Shown here: one piece after another, positions 19,171 to 28,431 of the stretch
Layout of the letters: each line of letters starts with the position of its first letter
How positions within the stretch are numbered: the first letter of the stretch is position 1
Source of the DNA: Parabacteroides sp. ZJ-118
Lineage (GTDB): Bacteria > Bacteroidota > Bacteroidia > Bacteroidales > Tannerellaceae
Direction of reading: 5' to 3'
Assembly (NCBI RefSeq): GCF_011038785.1
Contig: NZ_JAAKDT010000006.1
Coordinates: 1-64,000, forward strand
Length of the DNA: 64,000 nt
Notes under the pieces: generated by a model
What the model saw: the letters and a program-made list of their open reading frames with translations, nothing else
Told to the model about the DNA's origin: nothing
Databases searched by the model: none
Program-made: the position numbers and the translations under genes

Positions 19171-19267
19171 AAAAAAGGCCTACCGCGAAACGGCAAGCCT
19201 TTGTCTTTTTACCAGGAGTACATACCATCCGGCTCACCGAACTATTGTCCGTTGTGGCAAGGATGGT
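19171..19267 (-). promoter_or_regulatory. his operon transcription attenuator (terminator and competing antiterminator)
   Basis: On the minus-strand RNA the terminator is GGCUUGCCG (19199-19191), loop UUUCG, CGGUAGGCC (19185-19177), then six U. All nine pairs form, two of them G-U. The upstream segment CGGUGAGCC (19239-19231) can pair with the same GGCUUGCCG over all nine bases, giving a mutually exclusive antiterminator. A third segment, ACCAUCC (19267-19261) inside the His codons, pairs with GGAUGGU (19230-19224) and encloses the antiterminator strand. A ribosome stalled on the His codons would free the antiterminator; without stalling, termination should win. Confidence 0.9.
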
Positions 19268-19292
19268 GATGTAACGCGGTCATTATTTTCAT
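19242..19292 (-). CDS. Histidine-rich leader peptide of the his operon (hisL-like)
   Basis: A 16-codon open frame reads MKIMTALHHHPCHNGQ and ends in TAG. Four of 16 residues are His, three of them consecutive (CAT CAC CAT). It lies about 12 bases downstream of the predicted transcription start and immediately before the attenuator stems. A second ATG at 19283 would give a 13-residue version. The peptide sequence is unlike enterobacterial hisL, but its position and His run make the same role very likely. Confidence 0.85.
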   Translation of the reverse strand: MKIMTALHHHPCHNGQ

Positions 19293-19312
19293 TTCTTTCG
19301 TTATTTACGTCG

Positions 19313-19341
19313 CGAAGTTACAATAATAATCGAAAGAACAA
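19313..19341 (-). promoter_or_regulatory. Promoter of the his operon
   Basis: Minus-strand TTG (19341-19339), 18 bases, then TAACTTCG (19320-19313, one mismatch to TAnnTTTG). The start would fall near 19305, just ahead of the leader peptide ATG. Confidence 0.55.
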
Positions 19342-19435
19342 CTATTCCTGACAAGATATGATCGCGATATCGCCGGGACCTCGCGCTCCCCTCTTACGGG
19401 GCGACGCTCTTGCCCGCGTATCTCCTTACGACGCG

Positions 19436-22285
19436 TCATCGATAAATCTCTTTCTTTGTTACCTTGACGATCTGCCCGAACCGGGAGAGTCTCTCCATAT
19501 CCATACGCTTTGAATCGCCGACTATCGCGTAGATCATCAAATGATCTTGTATGTTCTGCCTGTAGAAACGGAGGATATCCTCCAGCGTCATCCGGTCGAT
19601 CGCCTCCAGATAATCCCTGTTCGGATCGCTCTCGTATCCCTCGCGCCGGAAACCGGCGATCCGCAAAGAGAGCGATCGGCTGGTCGGATATTCATTGTTG
19701 ATCCCGTTGCGAATCGTCTGCCTCACCGACTCCACCCGTTCCGGACGCTCCGGCATGTCGCGCACCAGACGCTCCAGCACTTCCATCGCGTCGATCGCCT
19801 TATCCGCCTGTGTGGCCAATTTCATCACGAAACTGGCGGGCTTCTCCGAGCGATTCAAGGGCGGATGTCTCAAACGGGCGTTCACCTGGTAGGCGAACGA
19901 ACGAAACTCGCGGATCTCCTGAAACATCAAAGACGACATATCCCCTCCGAAATAGGCGCTGAACAACCGGGAGACCGAGCGATCCTCCCTGGTCTTTAAC
20001 GGATCGACGTACATATAGGCGTAGATTATGCTTTGCGCGACATTCTCCATGTCCATGAAAAAGACAGTCGGTTTATCATACCTCGCGAGATCGCGGATAT
20101 AGGGAACGTTCGACGGAAGGCTTACCTCCTCCAACGGTACATGCCGCTGGATCTGCCGGGCGACCTCCTCCGTCGGCAAGGTGCCGCAATAATGCAGGTC
20201 GCAAGCGACCGTGCGCACCTCGCGGAAAGTGTCCAGCAGCATCTTTCCTTTCAGTTTCTTGATCTCGGCGAACGACAATTTGGTCAGATAGCGGGACCGC
20301 TCCCCGAATAGGACCTTCTCTAACAGCATGTCGGCTACGCTCTCGCTGGAATTGAACAACGATTTCTCCGCTACCTTCGCCTCGTCCACGATCTGCCGTA
20401 GCTTCTTGTCATCCGGCTTGGCGTGCCGCAAGAAATCGCCGACCAAAGCCATGGTCCGGGTAAAATGCTCGTCGAAGCCATTCACCACCATCAGGAACGC
20501 GGAATCCGTGGAATCGAAAGTCAGGGTACTGCCCAGTTCCTGCAATTTACCCCGAAAGAGCTCGAAAGACATCGATTCCGTAGCCACGAAAGGCAGATAA
20601 GCGGACAACTTATCAAGGTCGCGAAGCTCCAACTGCCCCACGCCATAAGAGAATGTCAGCGAGAATATGTCGTTTACGGGATTAGGCGTCTTATACAACG
20701 TGACAAGCGGACGCAAGGATACGGCCTCGACGTCTTTCTCAAAATCGAGAAAACGCGGTTTCAGCTCTTGCACGGGTATCTTTTCCAGACGTTCCACGTA
20801 CGCGGAGGAGGCATTGGAGTTCTTCGGTATGATCGGTAAATAACCCGGCTTGGGTAAGATCGTTTTCGGATAGCGTCCGGTCTTCTTCGTGACGTACATG
20901 TAATTCTCCGTGAAATAGTTCTTGGCGACCTCGATCACGTCTTCTCTCGACAGGGCATCGATGCGGGCGACCTCCTCCAAATAGGCCTGCCAGCTTTTCC
21001 CTTGCGAGAAAATACGCATCATCACCTCGGCCCTCGAGTTTATATCTTCCAGCTTGGAGGCATATTCGCGCTTCTGTTCCAATTTCAGGCTTTGGAACAT
21101 CTCATCGCTGAAATCACCCTCCTGGATACGGTTGATTTGTTTCCATACCAATTTCTCGGCCGCCGCGTACGTCTGGAAAAAGAACTTCGGAAATACCAAC
21201 AAGCCTAATATTCCGGCCTCATTCATACTTTGGTTCACCGCCATCGCCCCCATTACCTTATGATCTACCGTCAGCTTATCCAAAAATCCCGTACCGTTGG
21301 AGTTGTTCAATAAAGAGACGGCCACATTGAGCGCTACTTGATCCGGATGATTCGCGGGAACTCCCCGAAATCCCAACGCCATGATTTTCACGAAAGGCAT
21401 CGGAATGCGCACACTCACTTTCTCCCGCCCCTCGAATGGTGGAAGCGCGACGATATCCCGGTGGGGCGGCGCTCCTTTTCGGATCCGGGAGAAAGTAGAC
21501 TCCAGGATGGGCAAGACCTCCTCCGTATCGAAATCCCCGCTCAAGATCAATCCCATATTGGAAGCGACATAGTATTTCTCGAAGAATCGGCGCATCTCCG
21601 AAAGACGGGGATTCTTCAGGTTCTCCGCGCTTCCGATAATCGGATACGCGTACGGATGCGGATAGAAATAACGCTCTGTCAATTTCTCGATGGCAACGCT
21701 GGCCATCGCATCTCCATACATGTTCTTTTCCTCATAGACCGTCTCCAGCTCATTCTGGAAAAGACGGAACACGGGATTCACCAAACGCTCGCTATTGATC
21801 TCGGCCCATTGGGCGATATATTGCGGAGAGAATGTATTGAAATATAAGGTATAGTCGTAAGAGGTCCCGGCATTCAACTTTGTTCCGCCGAAACGAGAGA
21901 TCAACCGGTCGAACTCATTCGGTATCACATATTCGGCGGCGCGTACGCTCAGGTCGTTGATGATTTGCTGCAAGTGGGCACGCGTATGGGGATCCTCGGT
22001 ATCCGCCAAAGCGTCATATTTCTCGGCGATAATGTCTAGCAAGACTTTCTCGGACGCATAGTCGATCGTCCCGATCTTATCCGTTCCTTTGAACATCATA
22101 TGCTCGAAATAATGCGCGATACCTGTGTTTGGGGAATCTTTAGCTCCGGCTTTTACGACTACGGCTCCGAATATCTTAGGTTGGCTATGGTCCTCATTCA
22201 ACCATACCGTCAAATCATTACTTAATTTATGCTCTCGTACCTGTAGAAAATCTGAGGTTGACAACAGAGATCTCATGGAATCCAT
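19436..22285 (-). CDS. M16 family zinc metallopeptidase (two-repeat, pitrilysin-like)
   Basis: The 949-residue protein contains two tandem M16 halves. The first carries the inverted zinc motif HYFEH (His58, Glu61, His62), with the third ligand expected in ETVYEEKNMYGDA near residue 160. The second half (from about 500) lacks the motif, as is usual for the inactive half. Such enzymes degrade peptides inside a closed chamber. No signal peptide is visible, which suggests a cytoplasmic peptidase, whereas many Bacteroidetes M16 relatives are exported. A TACCTTTG promoter box about 20 bases upstream fixes the start close to 22285. Confidence 0.9.
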   Translation of the reverse strand: MDSMRSLLSTSDFLQVREHKLSNDLTVWLNEDHSQPKIFGAVVVKAGAKDSPNTGIAHYFEHMMFKGTDKIGTIDYASEKVLLDIIAEKYDALADTEDPHTRAHLQQIINDLSVRAAEYVIPNEFDRLISRFGGTKLNAGTSYDYTLYFNTFSPQYIAQWAEINSERLVNPVFRLFQNELETVYEEKNMYGDAMASVAIEKLTERYFYPHPYAYPIIGSAENLKNPRLSEMRRFFEKYYVASNMGLILSGDFDTEEVLPILESTFSRIRKGAPPHRDIVALPPFEGREKVSVRIPMPFVKIMALGFRGVPANHPDQVALNVAVSLLNNSNGTGFLDKLTVDHKVMGAMAVNQSMNEAGILGLLVFPKFFFQTYAAAEKLVWKQINRIQEGDFSDEMFQSLKLEQKREYASKLEDINSRAEVMMRIFSQGKSWQAYLEEVARIDALSREDVIEVAKNYFTENYMYVTKKTGRYPKTILPKPGYLPIIPKNSNASSAYVERLEKIPVQELKPRFLDFEKDVEAVSLRPLVTLYKTPNPVNDIFSLTFSYGVGQLELRDLDKLSAYLPFVATESMSFELFRGKLQELGSTLTFDSTDSAFLMVVNGFDEHFTRTMALVGDFLRHAKPDDKKLRQIVDEAKVAEKSLFNSSESVADMLLEKVLFGERSRYLTKLSFAEIKKLKGKMLLDTFREVRTVACDLHYCGTLPTEEVARQIQRHVPLEEVSLPSNVPYIRDLARYDKPTVFFMDMENVAQSIIYAYMYVDPLKTREDRSVSRLFSAYFGGDMSSLMFQEIREFRSFAYQVNARLRHPPLNRSEKPASFVMKLATQADKAIDAMEVLERLVRDMPERPERVESVRQTIRNGINNEYPTSRSLSLRIAGFRREGYESDPNRDYLEAIDRMTLEDILRFYRQNIQDHLMIYAIVGDSKRMDMERLSRFGQIVKVTKKEIYR

Positions 22286-22304
22286 TTAAATTTATATTAT
22301 TTCA

Positions 22305-22312
22305 CAAAGGTA
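22305..22312 (-). promoter_or_regulatory. Promoter -7 box of the M16 peptidase gene
   Basis: The minus strand reads TACCTTTG. The transcript would begin about 12-15 bases before the ATG at 22285, giving a very short leader. Confidence 0.55.
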
Positions 22313-22458
22313 CATTTTTCAATTGGATTAATACGCTTACATCTGCAAGCAATCTTAACAAAAGGGGCATTTCGTATATGCCTTGCCCGCGATGGCGTTT
22401 GAATTATTTTTCCTATCTTCGTCTCCGGATTATCTACTTAAAGTTTAAAATCGTATTT

Positions 22459-23703
22459 ATGAACAAGATACAAGAATGGGTATATAACTTATTGGTTCAA
22501 ATGGGGTTGATAAGCGAAAATTCCAGTTACCTGGACAATATCGTGATCTTATTACTTATTGTAGCCGTCACCGTCGGGATCGATTACAGTTGCCGGTATA
22601 TTTTCCTGGGTATGTTCAAACGATTGGCGAGGAAGACGAAGAATCAACTGGACGACTTAATCGTGGATCGCAAGATCATCAATAAGATGATGCATATGAT
22701 CCCGGCCCTATTGATTTATCTCTTGTTACCATTCGCCTTCTCGGCCGAAGAGACGCCGAGGATTCTAATCGCGCTCCAAAAACTTTGCCAGATTTATATC
22801 ATAGCGGTCTCCTTAAGGTTTATAAACGCTTCCTTAAATCTGATCCACGAGATCTATAATCAAAAAGATTCCTTTAAGAACAAACCGTTAAAAGGCTTCA
22901 TACAGATCCTGCAGGTCACGGTTTTCTTTATTGGGGTGATATTGATTATCAGTATCCTGATCAACAAATCCCCGGTTTCTTTACTGGCCGGATTGGGTGC
23001 GTCCGCCGCTATCTTGATGTTGGTCTTTAAGGATACGATCTTAGGCTTCGTCGCCGGCATCCAGTTATCCGCCAATGATATGCTCCGGGCAGGGGATTGG
23101 ATCACGATGAGTAAACATGGTGCGGACGGCACGGTTGTCGAGGTGACATTGAACGCCGTGAAGGTAAGAAACTTTGACAATACCATTACGACCATCCCTC
23201 CTTACGCCTTGGTAAGCGACGCTTTCCAGAATTGGAGAGGGATGAGCGAATCCCCGGGTCGTCGTATCAAGCGCTCTATCAATATCGATATGAACAGCGT
23301 ACATTTTTGCACCCCGGAAATGCTAGAGAAATTCCGCAAGATCTCTCTTATCGCGGATTACATCGACAGTCCCACGGGAGTGAATGGACGTAGACTGACA
23401 AATCTGGGAGTCTTCCGCGCTTATCTCGTACGTTACCTAAGAAGCCTCCCGGAAGTAAGCGAGGAATTAGTCTGCATGGTAAGGCATTTACAACCGACTG
23501 AGACAGGTATCCCCATCGAGCTTTATTGCTTTTCATCCAATAAGGTATGGGTCGAATACGAAGGAATCCAAGCGGATATATTCGATCATGTACTCGCGGT
23601 AATACCAGAGTTCGGACTAAGGGTATTCCAAAATGTGTCCGGGGCGGATCTGAGGAATATTATCGTCAAACTTCCCGACCCCGGGGTAAGTGATAAGACT
23701 TAA
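22459..23703 (+). CDS. Mechanosensitive ion channel, MscS family
   Basis: From the ATG at 22459 the product has 414 residues. Four or so hydrophobic segments (residues 22-46, 80-100, 110-130, 150-170) precede the MscS pore helix and beta domain: SLLAGLGASAAILMLVFKD, then GFVAGIQLSANDMLRAGDWI and the cytoplasmic VRNFDNTITTIPPYALVS. The long N-terminal part resembles the YbdG/YnaI-type channels that open on hypo-osmotic shock. The frame is open further upstream to 22258, but that would overlap the start of the divergent peptidase gene and add residues unlike a membrane N-terminus. A TATCTTCG at 22414-22421 is a possible -7 box. Confidence 0.88.
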   Translation: MNKIQEWVYNLLVQMGLISENSSYLDNIVILLLIVAVTVGIDYSCRYIFLGMFKRLARKTKNQLDDLIVDRKIINKMMHMIPALLIYLLLPFAFSAEETPRILIALQKLCQIYIIAVSLRFINASLNLIHEIYNQKDSFKNKPLKGFIQILQVTVFFIGVILIISILINKSPVSLLAGLGASAAILMLVFKDTILGFVAGIQLSANDMLRAGDWITMSKHGADGTVVEVTLNAVKVRNFDNTITTIPPYALVSDAFQNWRGMSESPGRRIKRSINIDMNSVHFCTPEMLEKFRKISLIADYIDSPTGVNGRRLTNLGVFRAYLVRYLRSLPEVSEELVCMVRHLQPTETGIPIELYCFSSNKVWVEYEGIQADIFDHVLAVIPEFGLRVFQNVSGADLRNIIVKLPDPGVSDKT

Positions 23704-23823
23704 ATAGACTCTATAGAAAAGTTGTGGGGGTGGGGGCTATCTTTTGAGAAGGTCATGCTTACCAACACGCCCCAATGCGACGAAGGCTGAGCAAAAAAGT
23801 ATGTTAGGAGACTTGCGCCACTC

Positions 23824-23880
23824 ACCTAAGATACTTTGCCAACGCACCTAAGATACTTGAGGGATGGACCTAAGATGCTT
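23824..23880. repeat. Three-unit tandem array, 22-base period
   Basis: ACCTAAGATACTT at 23824-23836 and 23846-23858, and ACCTAAGATGCTT at 23868-23880, are separated by unrelated 9-base spacers. The array lies in the roughly 480-base gap between the MscS gene and the small gene at 24186. That gap has no convincing coding frame; besides this array it holds the palindromes at 24011 and the hairpin at 24126. Confidence 0.85.
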
Positions 23881-24010
23881 TTTATACGAAACAAAGCCTA
23901 ATCGCGTGACGGATATCGTTTCCTCCAATACATTTTTTATGATTCAAGAAGCAGAAACTTGGATTTTGTCTCAGCCTGATGTCTTGAAGAAAGAGGGCTA
24001 GAGGTCCTTT

Positions 24011-24073
24011 GTCCCAGGTGCTGGGACAGTACACTCCCAAGGCATGGGAGTTATCAGTCCCAATGCTTGGGAC
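24011..24073. repeat. Three short palindromes in tandem, 23-base period
   Basis: GTCCCAGGTGCTGGGAC (24011-24027), CTCCCAAGGCATGGGAG (24034-24050) and GTCCCAATGCTTGGGAC (24057-24073) each form a six-base stem with a five-base loop and are separated by six bases. In the middle unit the outer pair has changed together (G-C to C-G), and the loop bases vary. That is a pattern expected if the hairpin matters. Confidence 0.85.
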
Positions 24074-24125
24074 GGTACTCTTTCGCTGACTTAGCTGATA
24101 TTTATATTTTTAACGGACTATTGCT

Positions 24126-24168
24126 AAAGGACTTGCCATGTATTTCCCATGAATACTGGCAAGCCTTT
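24126..24168 (-). terminator. Hairpin downstream of the small 73-residue gene
   Basis: Arms AAAGGACTTGCCA (24126-24138) and TGGCAAGCCTTT (24157-24168) pair over 12 bases with one bulge. The hairpin lies 18 bases beyond the stop codon of the gene ending at 24186. It lacks a U-tract, so it may stabilise the 3' end rather than terminate by itself. Confidence 0.45.
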
Positions 24169-24185
24169 AAGAAATGCAGATGCGT

Positions 24186-24407
24186 TCATCCTATTTTCAC
24201 CACATCCAAATAAACGGTAGACAAAATGCCTGCTTTTTTAGCATCGATCCCATAGATGCGATAAAAGGCATCGACTACAGCCTGACCTCCGTTCGTTGTC
24301 AATGGATTACTCATGGTTAAAGTTACTACTTCTACACTCATTCCTTTTTCCACACGAATGCCGTTGGCATTCTTTGACTGTTTTACAGTTACTCTAAATA
24401 ATGGCAT
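24186..24407 (-). CDS. Small conserved-looking protein of unknown function
   Basis: A 73-residue product beginning MPLFRVTVKQSKNANGIRVE, followed by a Val-rich stretch (KGMSVEVVTLTM) and a C-terminal half FYRIYGIDAKKAGILSTVYL. It has no signal peptide, membrane segment or cysteine. It resembles small Bacteroidales proteins of unknown function, but I cannot name a family with certainty. It lies 98 bases downstream of the dynamin-like operon on the same strand, so read-through is possible, and it ends before a strong hairpin. Confidence 0.6.
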   Translation of the reverse strand: MPLFRVTVKQSKNANGIRVEKGMSVEVVTLTMSNPLTTNGGQAVVDAFYRIYGIDAKKAGILSTVYLDVVKIG

Positions 24408-24505
24408 ACTACTTTAATTTAAAAATTAGCACTATATTGTTTGATATTGTTGATAAATAACAGATTTATGCCGGTTGAAAATACTTGCTGCCTGCAAATC
24501 GAAAA

Positions 24506-26560
24506 TCAAATCCAATTAAGCGTTAACATTTCGTTCATTTCCGTCTCCATTTTACTTTTTTGCTTGCGTAGCATATCTGCTTTCGTTTTCGCATCTGCCA
24601 ATTTGGCTTCTTTGGAACCTGCTTGCGAACGAATGTCGTCTATTTGTTGTATCATAGGCTCAATCAACTCTGTAAAGAAACTGTCTTTAACCGAATCGAT
24701 GATTTTATCTTTGTTTTTGTAAATAGTCTCTAAAAAGGGAGTCGGATTAAATTCACCACTGATAGAATTTACATATTGATGAAGCTTGTTTACATTTTCA
24801 CTGTGATTCAACACGTTTCCTGCCAATCCTAAAGCTCCCCACATCGCTTTATTTAAGAGACGAAAGATGAATTCACTCCATCCATAGTTCTCATCTTCGG
24901 TGGAACTATCGAATGAAAACATATCTTCATTCTCTATATCCAAATTTATTTTGTGCTCCAGTTCTTTCATAAAATCACCGGGATCGAAATCAGGCACGTA
25001 TTTCATCAGCACGTCATCCACTTCTGCCATAAAATCGCGAACACATTTCTTTATTTCTGTTTTGGCCTTATCACTTAACCCTTCCACCTTCCTTTTCAAG
25101 GTACGGGTTAACAAAGTTTGTTTCACTCCATCCAGCTTTGGAGAAATCTTCTCTATATCCTCCAATCGTCCCCAATTGTCTATGATTTTCTGCATTTTCC
25201 TGCATGAATTATCCACTTCATCTTCCATTTCGTTTTTCCCTTTGCGGATAATTTGCTCGAAGCTATTATCAATGTCGCACCCAAGAAGATCTATTTTTTT
25301 ATTCAGCCTACGTTTTGCCTTTTCCAAGTTTTCTTTTTTTTCTTCCAATTCCTTGTCCGGCTTTCCCAAATTTATCATCATACCCTCGTATTCGCGAAGC
25401 GATTTCTCAACTTCCATCTTTTTGCCATTACCTGCTGCCATGATGGCATTCACCGGCTTTGCAAAAAGAATTTTTTCTTTTTCATTTTCTGCTAATTGTT
25501 TCACAGCTGAGGCTAACTTGCCCAAGTGGCTCTTTTCACGCATTTGGCTTTGGCTACTGATTTCAAAAATGCGGCAAGCACGTTTCCATGCGAACTGGAA
25601 ATCCTCATTGGCTGTGATTTTGCTCATCGGCAGCTCTGACAACAAAGCCATTTCGGCGGACAATGGTATAGGTTCCGCCTGTTTCAATATTTCAGACAAG
25701 GAATCATCCTCACACATTTTGCATGCCTTACGGATCTCCTGTTTCACATATTCTTTTATTTCATCTTCCGTCTCCTCGTTTTCGTATGGGATATCGTATT
25801 TATTGATTCCGATAATAACTTTCCCTATTCCACACTGCCGTACATTTTGAAACAATATTTCCCTGTCTGTCGCATCAAAAGGCCGGCCGGCATAAAGCAT
25901 CATCAACACCACATCCGCTTTTTTCAAAAACGCCTTGGTACGTTCCTCGCGAGAAACAATCGGATCGTTGAATCCCGGAGTATCAACAATCTCTACCCCC
26001 TTCAAGTATTCCTTCGGATAATAGATAGTTACAGATTTAGTAATGGAAATATATTTGCCGTCGGCTCCCACATAGTCTATCAGATTGCCAAATTCGTCTT
26101 CTTGCGTCTTACCCAAGTAAGAGTTAAGCGTAGGGCCTAGTTTGCCGGCCTTTTCCACCAATTCCTTCGCTGCCTTTACCTTCGATTCTTCCAATGCGTT
26201 TCCCTGTACGTCACTCCATGAACGGGAAGCTGTCAACTTCTGTTCCTCCCATTCATCTTTTGTATAAAACTCGGCTACTATTTTCTTACTTTCTCCATAA
26301 GTAATAACGGACAAGGCCGCTGTCATAGGAGTAGTTGCCGCCGGCAGCACATTGTCTTCAAAGACAAAAGAATTCAAGAATGTGGACTTCCCGCATTTCA
26401 TTTGTCCGATCACTCCAATAGTCAAGACATCGTTCTCCAGTTTGTTTACGATTCCTTGCCGGCTTTCCGCTGTTATCCAGCCATATTCGGCTGCTTTTGT
26501 CGCCAATGCTACAAGCCTTTGTTTCTTGTCTTGTAACTCTTCAAATAAATTCTGTTCCAT
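24506..26560 (-). CDS. Dynamin-like GTPase 1 (684 residues)
   Basis: This is a large GTPase of the bacterial dynamin-like class. G1 is GQMKCGKS (residues 53-60), the G2 threonine region is AATTPMTA (about 75-82), G3 is DTPGF (193-197) and G4 is NKYD (253-256). After the G domain come long charged helical stretches (about 370-560) typical of dynamin stalks, then a short hydrophobic patch near WGALGLAGNVLN, and another helical tail. Family members hydrolyse GTP to assemble on and reshape membranes. It is the last GTPase in a four-gene operon, 11 bases after the 619-residue one. The sequence is clearly different from the other two GTPases, so this is a hetero-set and not a recent duplication. 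Confidence 0.85.
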   Translation of the reverse strand: MEQNLFEELQDKKQRLVALATKAAEYGWITAESRQGIVNKLENDVLTIGVIGQMKCGKSTFLNSFVFEDNVLPAATTPMTAALSVITYGESKKIVAEFYTKDEWEEQKLTASRSWSDVQGNALEESKVKAAKELVEKAGKLGPTLNSYLGKTQEDEFGNLIDYVGADGKYISITKSVTIYYPKEYLKGVEIVDTPGFNDPIVSREERTKAFLKKADVVLMMLYAGRPFDATDREILFQNVRQCGIGKVIIGINKYDIPYENEETEDEIKEYVKQEIRKACKMCEDDSLSEILKQAEPIPLSAEMALLSELPMSKITANEDFQFAWKRACRIFEISSQSQMREKSHLGKLASAVKQLAENEKEKILFAKPVNAIMAAGNGKKMEVEKSLREYEGMMINLGKPDKELEEKKENLEKAKRRLNKKIDLLGCDIDNSFEQIIRKGKNEMEDEVDNSCRKMQKIIDNWGRLEDIEKISPKLDGVKQTLLTRTLKRKVEGLSDKAKTEIKKCVRDFMAEVDDVLMKYVPDFDPGDFMKELEHKINLDIENEDMFSFDSSTEDENYGWSEFIFRLLNKAMWGALGLAGNVLNHSENVNKLHQYVNSISGEFNPTPFLETIYKNKDKIIDSVKDSFFTELIEPMIQQIDDIRSQAGSKEAKLADAKTKADMLRKQKSKMETEMNEMLTLNWI

Positions 26561-26571
26561 AATTAGTTATC

Positions 26572-28431
26572 TTACTTCAATTCTTCGTATTCTCTGATGT
26601 ATTTATCCAATCGTTCTTTGCAATCTTTCATTTTCCACCATTCACGTCTCGTTTTAACTAAATCATCATTAGCCTTTCCGGCTTTTTCCCGAGCTTCTTC
26701 TTGCTCTTTATGTAGTCTACATAGCTTTTTTAGTTGAACGTTACGGATCTGATTAAGAAACTCAACAAACCTGTAGTACTCAACCTCATTCATTTCATAC
26801 CTGTCTTTACTGAAAAAATGTTCTTCCCAGCGAGGAATTTTTTCAGTGTCTTTACAATATTCCTTTAACTGATCTATGGTTCTTTTACTGGCAGCATCCA
26901 ATTCGTCACATTTATTGGAAAGTGAAGTCCAACTTTCATAGGCTTCTTTTACTTTTTTTTCTAACTCTTTGGCCTTGCCATCCACAAACGCTCTTAGCTT
27001 CTCGGTATATTGATCACTCAAACTTCTATGGGCAACACTTCTTATAGGATTCATCATATCTTCAAGTGGAGCCTTAGCAGAAAAACGGATAAACTTTTGA
27101 ACCTGCACATTGTTATCGAGCAAGGTCTTACGAATCAATTGTTCTACTTTGTTTACTTCCGTCTCTGCTTTCGTATCAACTTTGTTGACCACTACAAACA
27201 ATGGTTTTTTCAAGTTTTCTTTTATCAAACGGATAGAGCTTCGATTGACCGTACCGGCATTCACATCAAATACCCAAAACAAAGCATCGCATTCGTTGAT
27301 TACCCCGATGGTTCTTTCTGCATCTTCCTTGTCGTTCGAATTAAATCCCGGCGTATCCAGAATACTCAGATTATCCAAGTTCCGGTTCTTGTATGCCATT
27401 ACAAAATACTGAATCAATGAAGATACCCCCTTTACCTGGTCGAGTACTTCTTTATTCACCCGTTTAAACGTATCCTCGCTAAGATTCTTCTGAATATTAT
27501 CCGGCGTGACAAAACTGTAACGCGTATTGACACCTCCCGAAATATAAGTAGGAATGGCTGTGGTTGCTTTGGTACTTACAGGCAGAAGGGGCACGTCGGG
27601 ATTGTCTTGTGACAAGATGCGGTTTACAATCGAAGTTTTACCGGCCGAAAACTCACCCACAAAAGCAATACTGGTTTTCTTTCGAATCCATTGTTTCTTT
27701 GCGGTAACCGCCCATTCTTCCAATCCGCTTCCGAAATAGTCCTCTTCTCCATTTATGGATTCGCTTTTGATACAATCCCGCAACTCACTCCCTATAAAAT
27801 TATACAAGTTATCCACCTTGTTGTAAAGTGCCTTTATGTCAGTATCGCCTATACGAGAGGCTGAGAGTATTTCCTGCACAAAACAGAGAGACTCTACCTT
27901 CAAATTCAGTTCATTGACTTTATCCTCCAGTTTTGCTTTAACCTTTTCCAGTTCTTCATGCAGTAGCCTTGAACTTTCTGTTTCTTTATCCAATTGCTCT
28001 TGCAAAACGTCATTCTCTTCGTCTTTCTTCTTCAACTTTTTCTTGTAATTGTCAATATCATCTTCACAGTCTTCTATCTCGTCTTGCAAGTCCTTAATTT
28101 GTTTCTTCAATTTGTCAATCCCCGCCAATTGCTCTTTGACGTTTTCATCCACATGTCCTTCCAGGCAATTTTTCAATTGCCCGTCCAACCGGGCTATATT
28201 CGCTTTTGCCTCAGCGAGTAAAATCTCATAGCTACTTTTAATATTTTCAGTTTTCTTTTCTCTTTCAAGAATCTTTTGCTCGCACTCTTTTTCCAGCCGT
28301 TCTCTTTCGACCGACCACTCTTGTCCCTTGCCCGTATCAGTTTTCTTACGGCTAATCCAAAAGTAAGTCAGGGCAGCACCTGCGACAGCGGCAACCACTA
28401 TCCATATTATCGTCAGGACCTCCATTTTCAA
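26572..28431 (-). CDS. Membrane-anchored coiled-coil dynamin-like GTPase 2 (619 residues)
   Basis: An N-terminal membrane anchor (residues 5-26, IIWIVVAAVAGAALTYFW) is followed by a long coiled coil (about 40-185) rich in Glu, Lys and Leu heptads. The GTPase domain comes next: G1 GEFSAGKT (259-266), G2 in STKATTAIPT, G3 DTPGF (359-363) and G4 NKVD (416-419). A further helical region ends the protein. Having the coiled coil before the GTPase is unusual for bacterial dynamins and suggests pairing with the coiled-coil protein encoded just upstream, whose stop overlaps this start by four bases. A membrane location with the GTPase in the cytoplasm is inferred. Confidence 0.85.
   Translation of the reverse strand: MKMEVLTIIWIVVAAVAGAALTYFWISRKKTDTGKGQEWSVERERLEKECEQKILEREKKTENIKSSYEILLAEAKANIARLDGQLKNCLEGHVDENVKEQLAGIDKLKKQIKDLQDEIEDCEDDIDNYKKKLKKKDEENDVLQEQLDKETESSRLLHEELEKVKAKLEDKVNELNLKVESLCFVQEILSASRIGDTDIKALYNKVDNLYNFIGSELRDCIKSESINGEEDYFGSGLEEWAVTAKKQWIRKKTSIAFVGEFSAGKTSIVNRILSQDNPDVPLLPVSTKATTAIPTYISGGVNTRYSFVTPDNIQKNLSEDTFKRVNKEVLDQVKGVSSLIQYFVMAYKNRNLDNLSILDTPGFNSNDKEDAERTIGVINECDALFWVFDVNAGTVNRSSIRLIKENLKKPLFVVVNKVDTKAETEVNKVEQLIRKTLLDNNVQVQKFIRFSAKAPLEDMMNPIRSVAHRSLSDQYTEKLRAFVDGKAKELEKKVKEAYESWTSLSNKCDELDAASKRTIDQLKEYCKDTEKIPRWEEHFFSKDRYEMNEVEYYRFVEFLNQIRNVQLKKLCRLHKEQEEAREKAGKANDDLVKTRREWWKMKDCKERLDKYIREYEELK

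Noticed and set aside
23824-24073. Repeat arrays as a possible CRISPR locus
   Set aside because: Cores of 13-17 bases with 6-9-base spacers are too short, the copies vary, and no cas gene is nearby.
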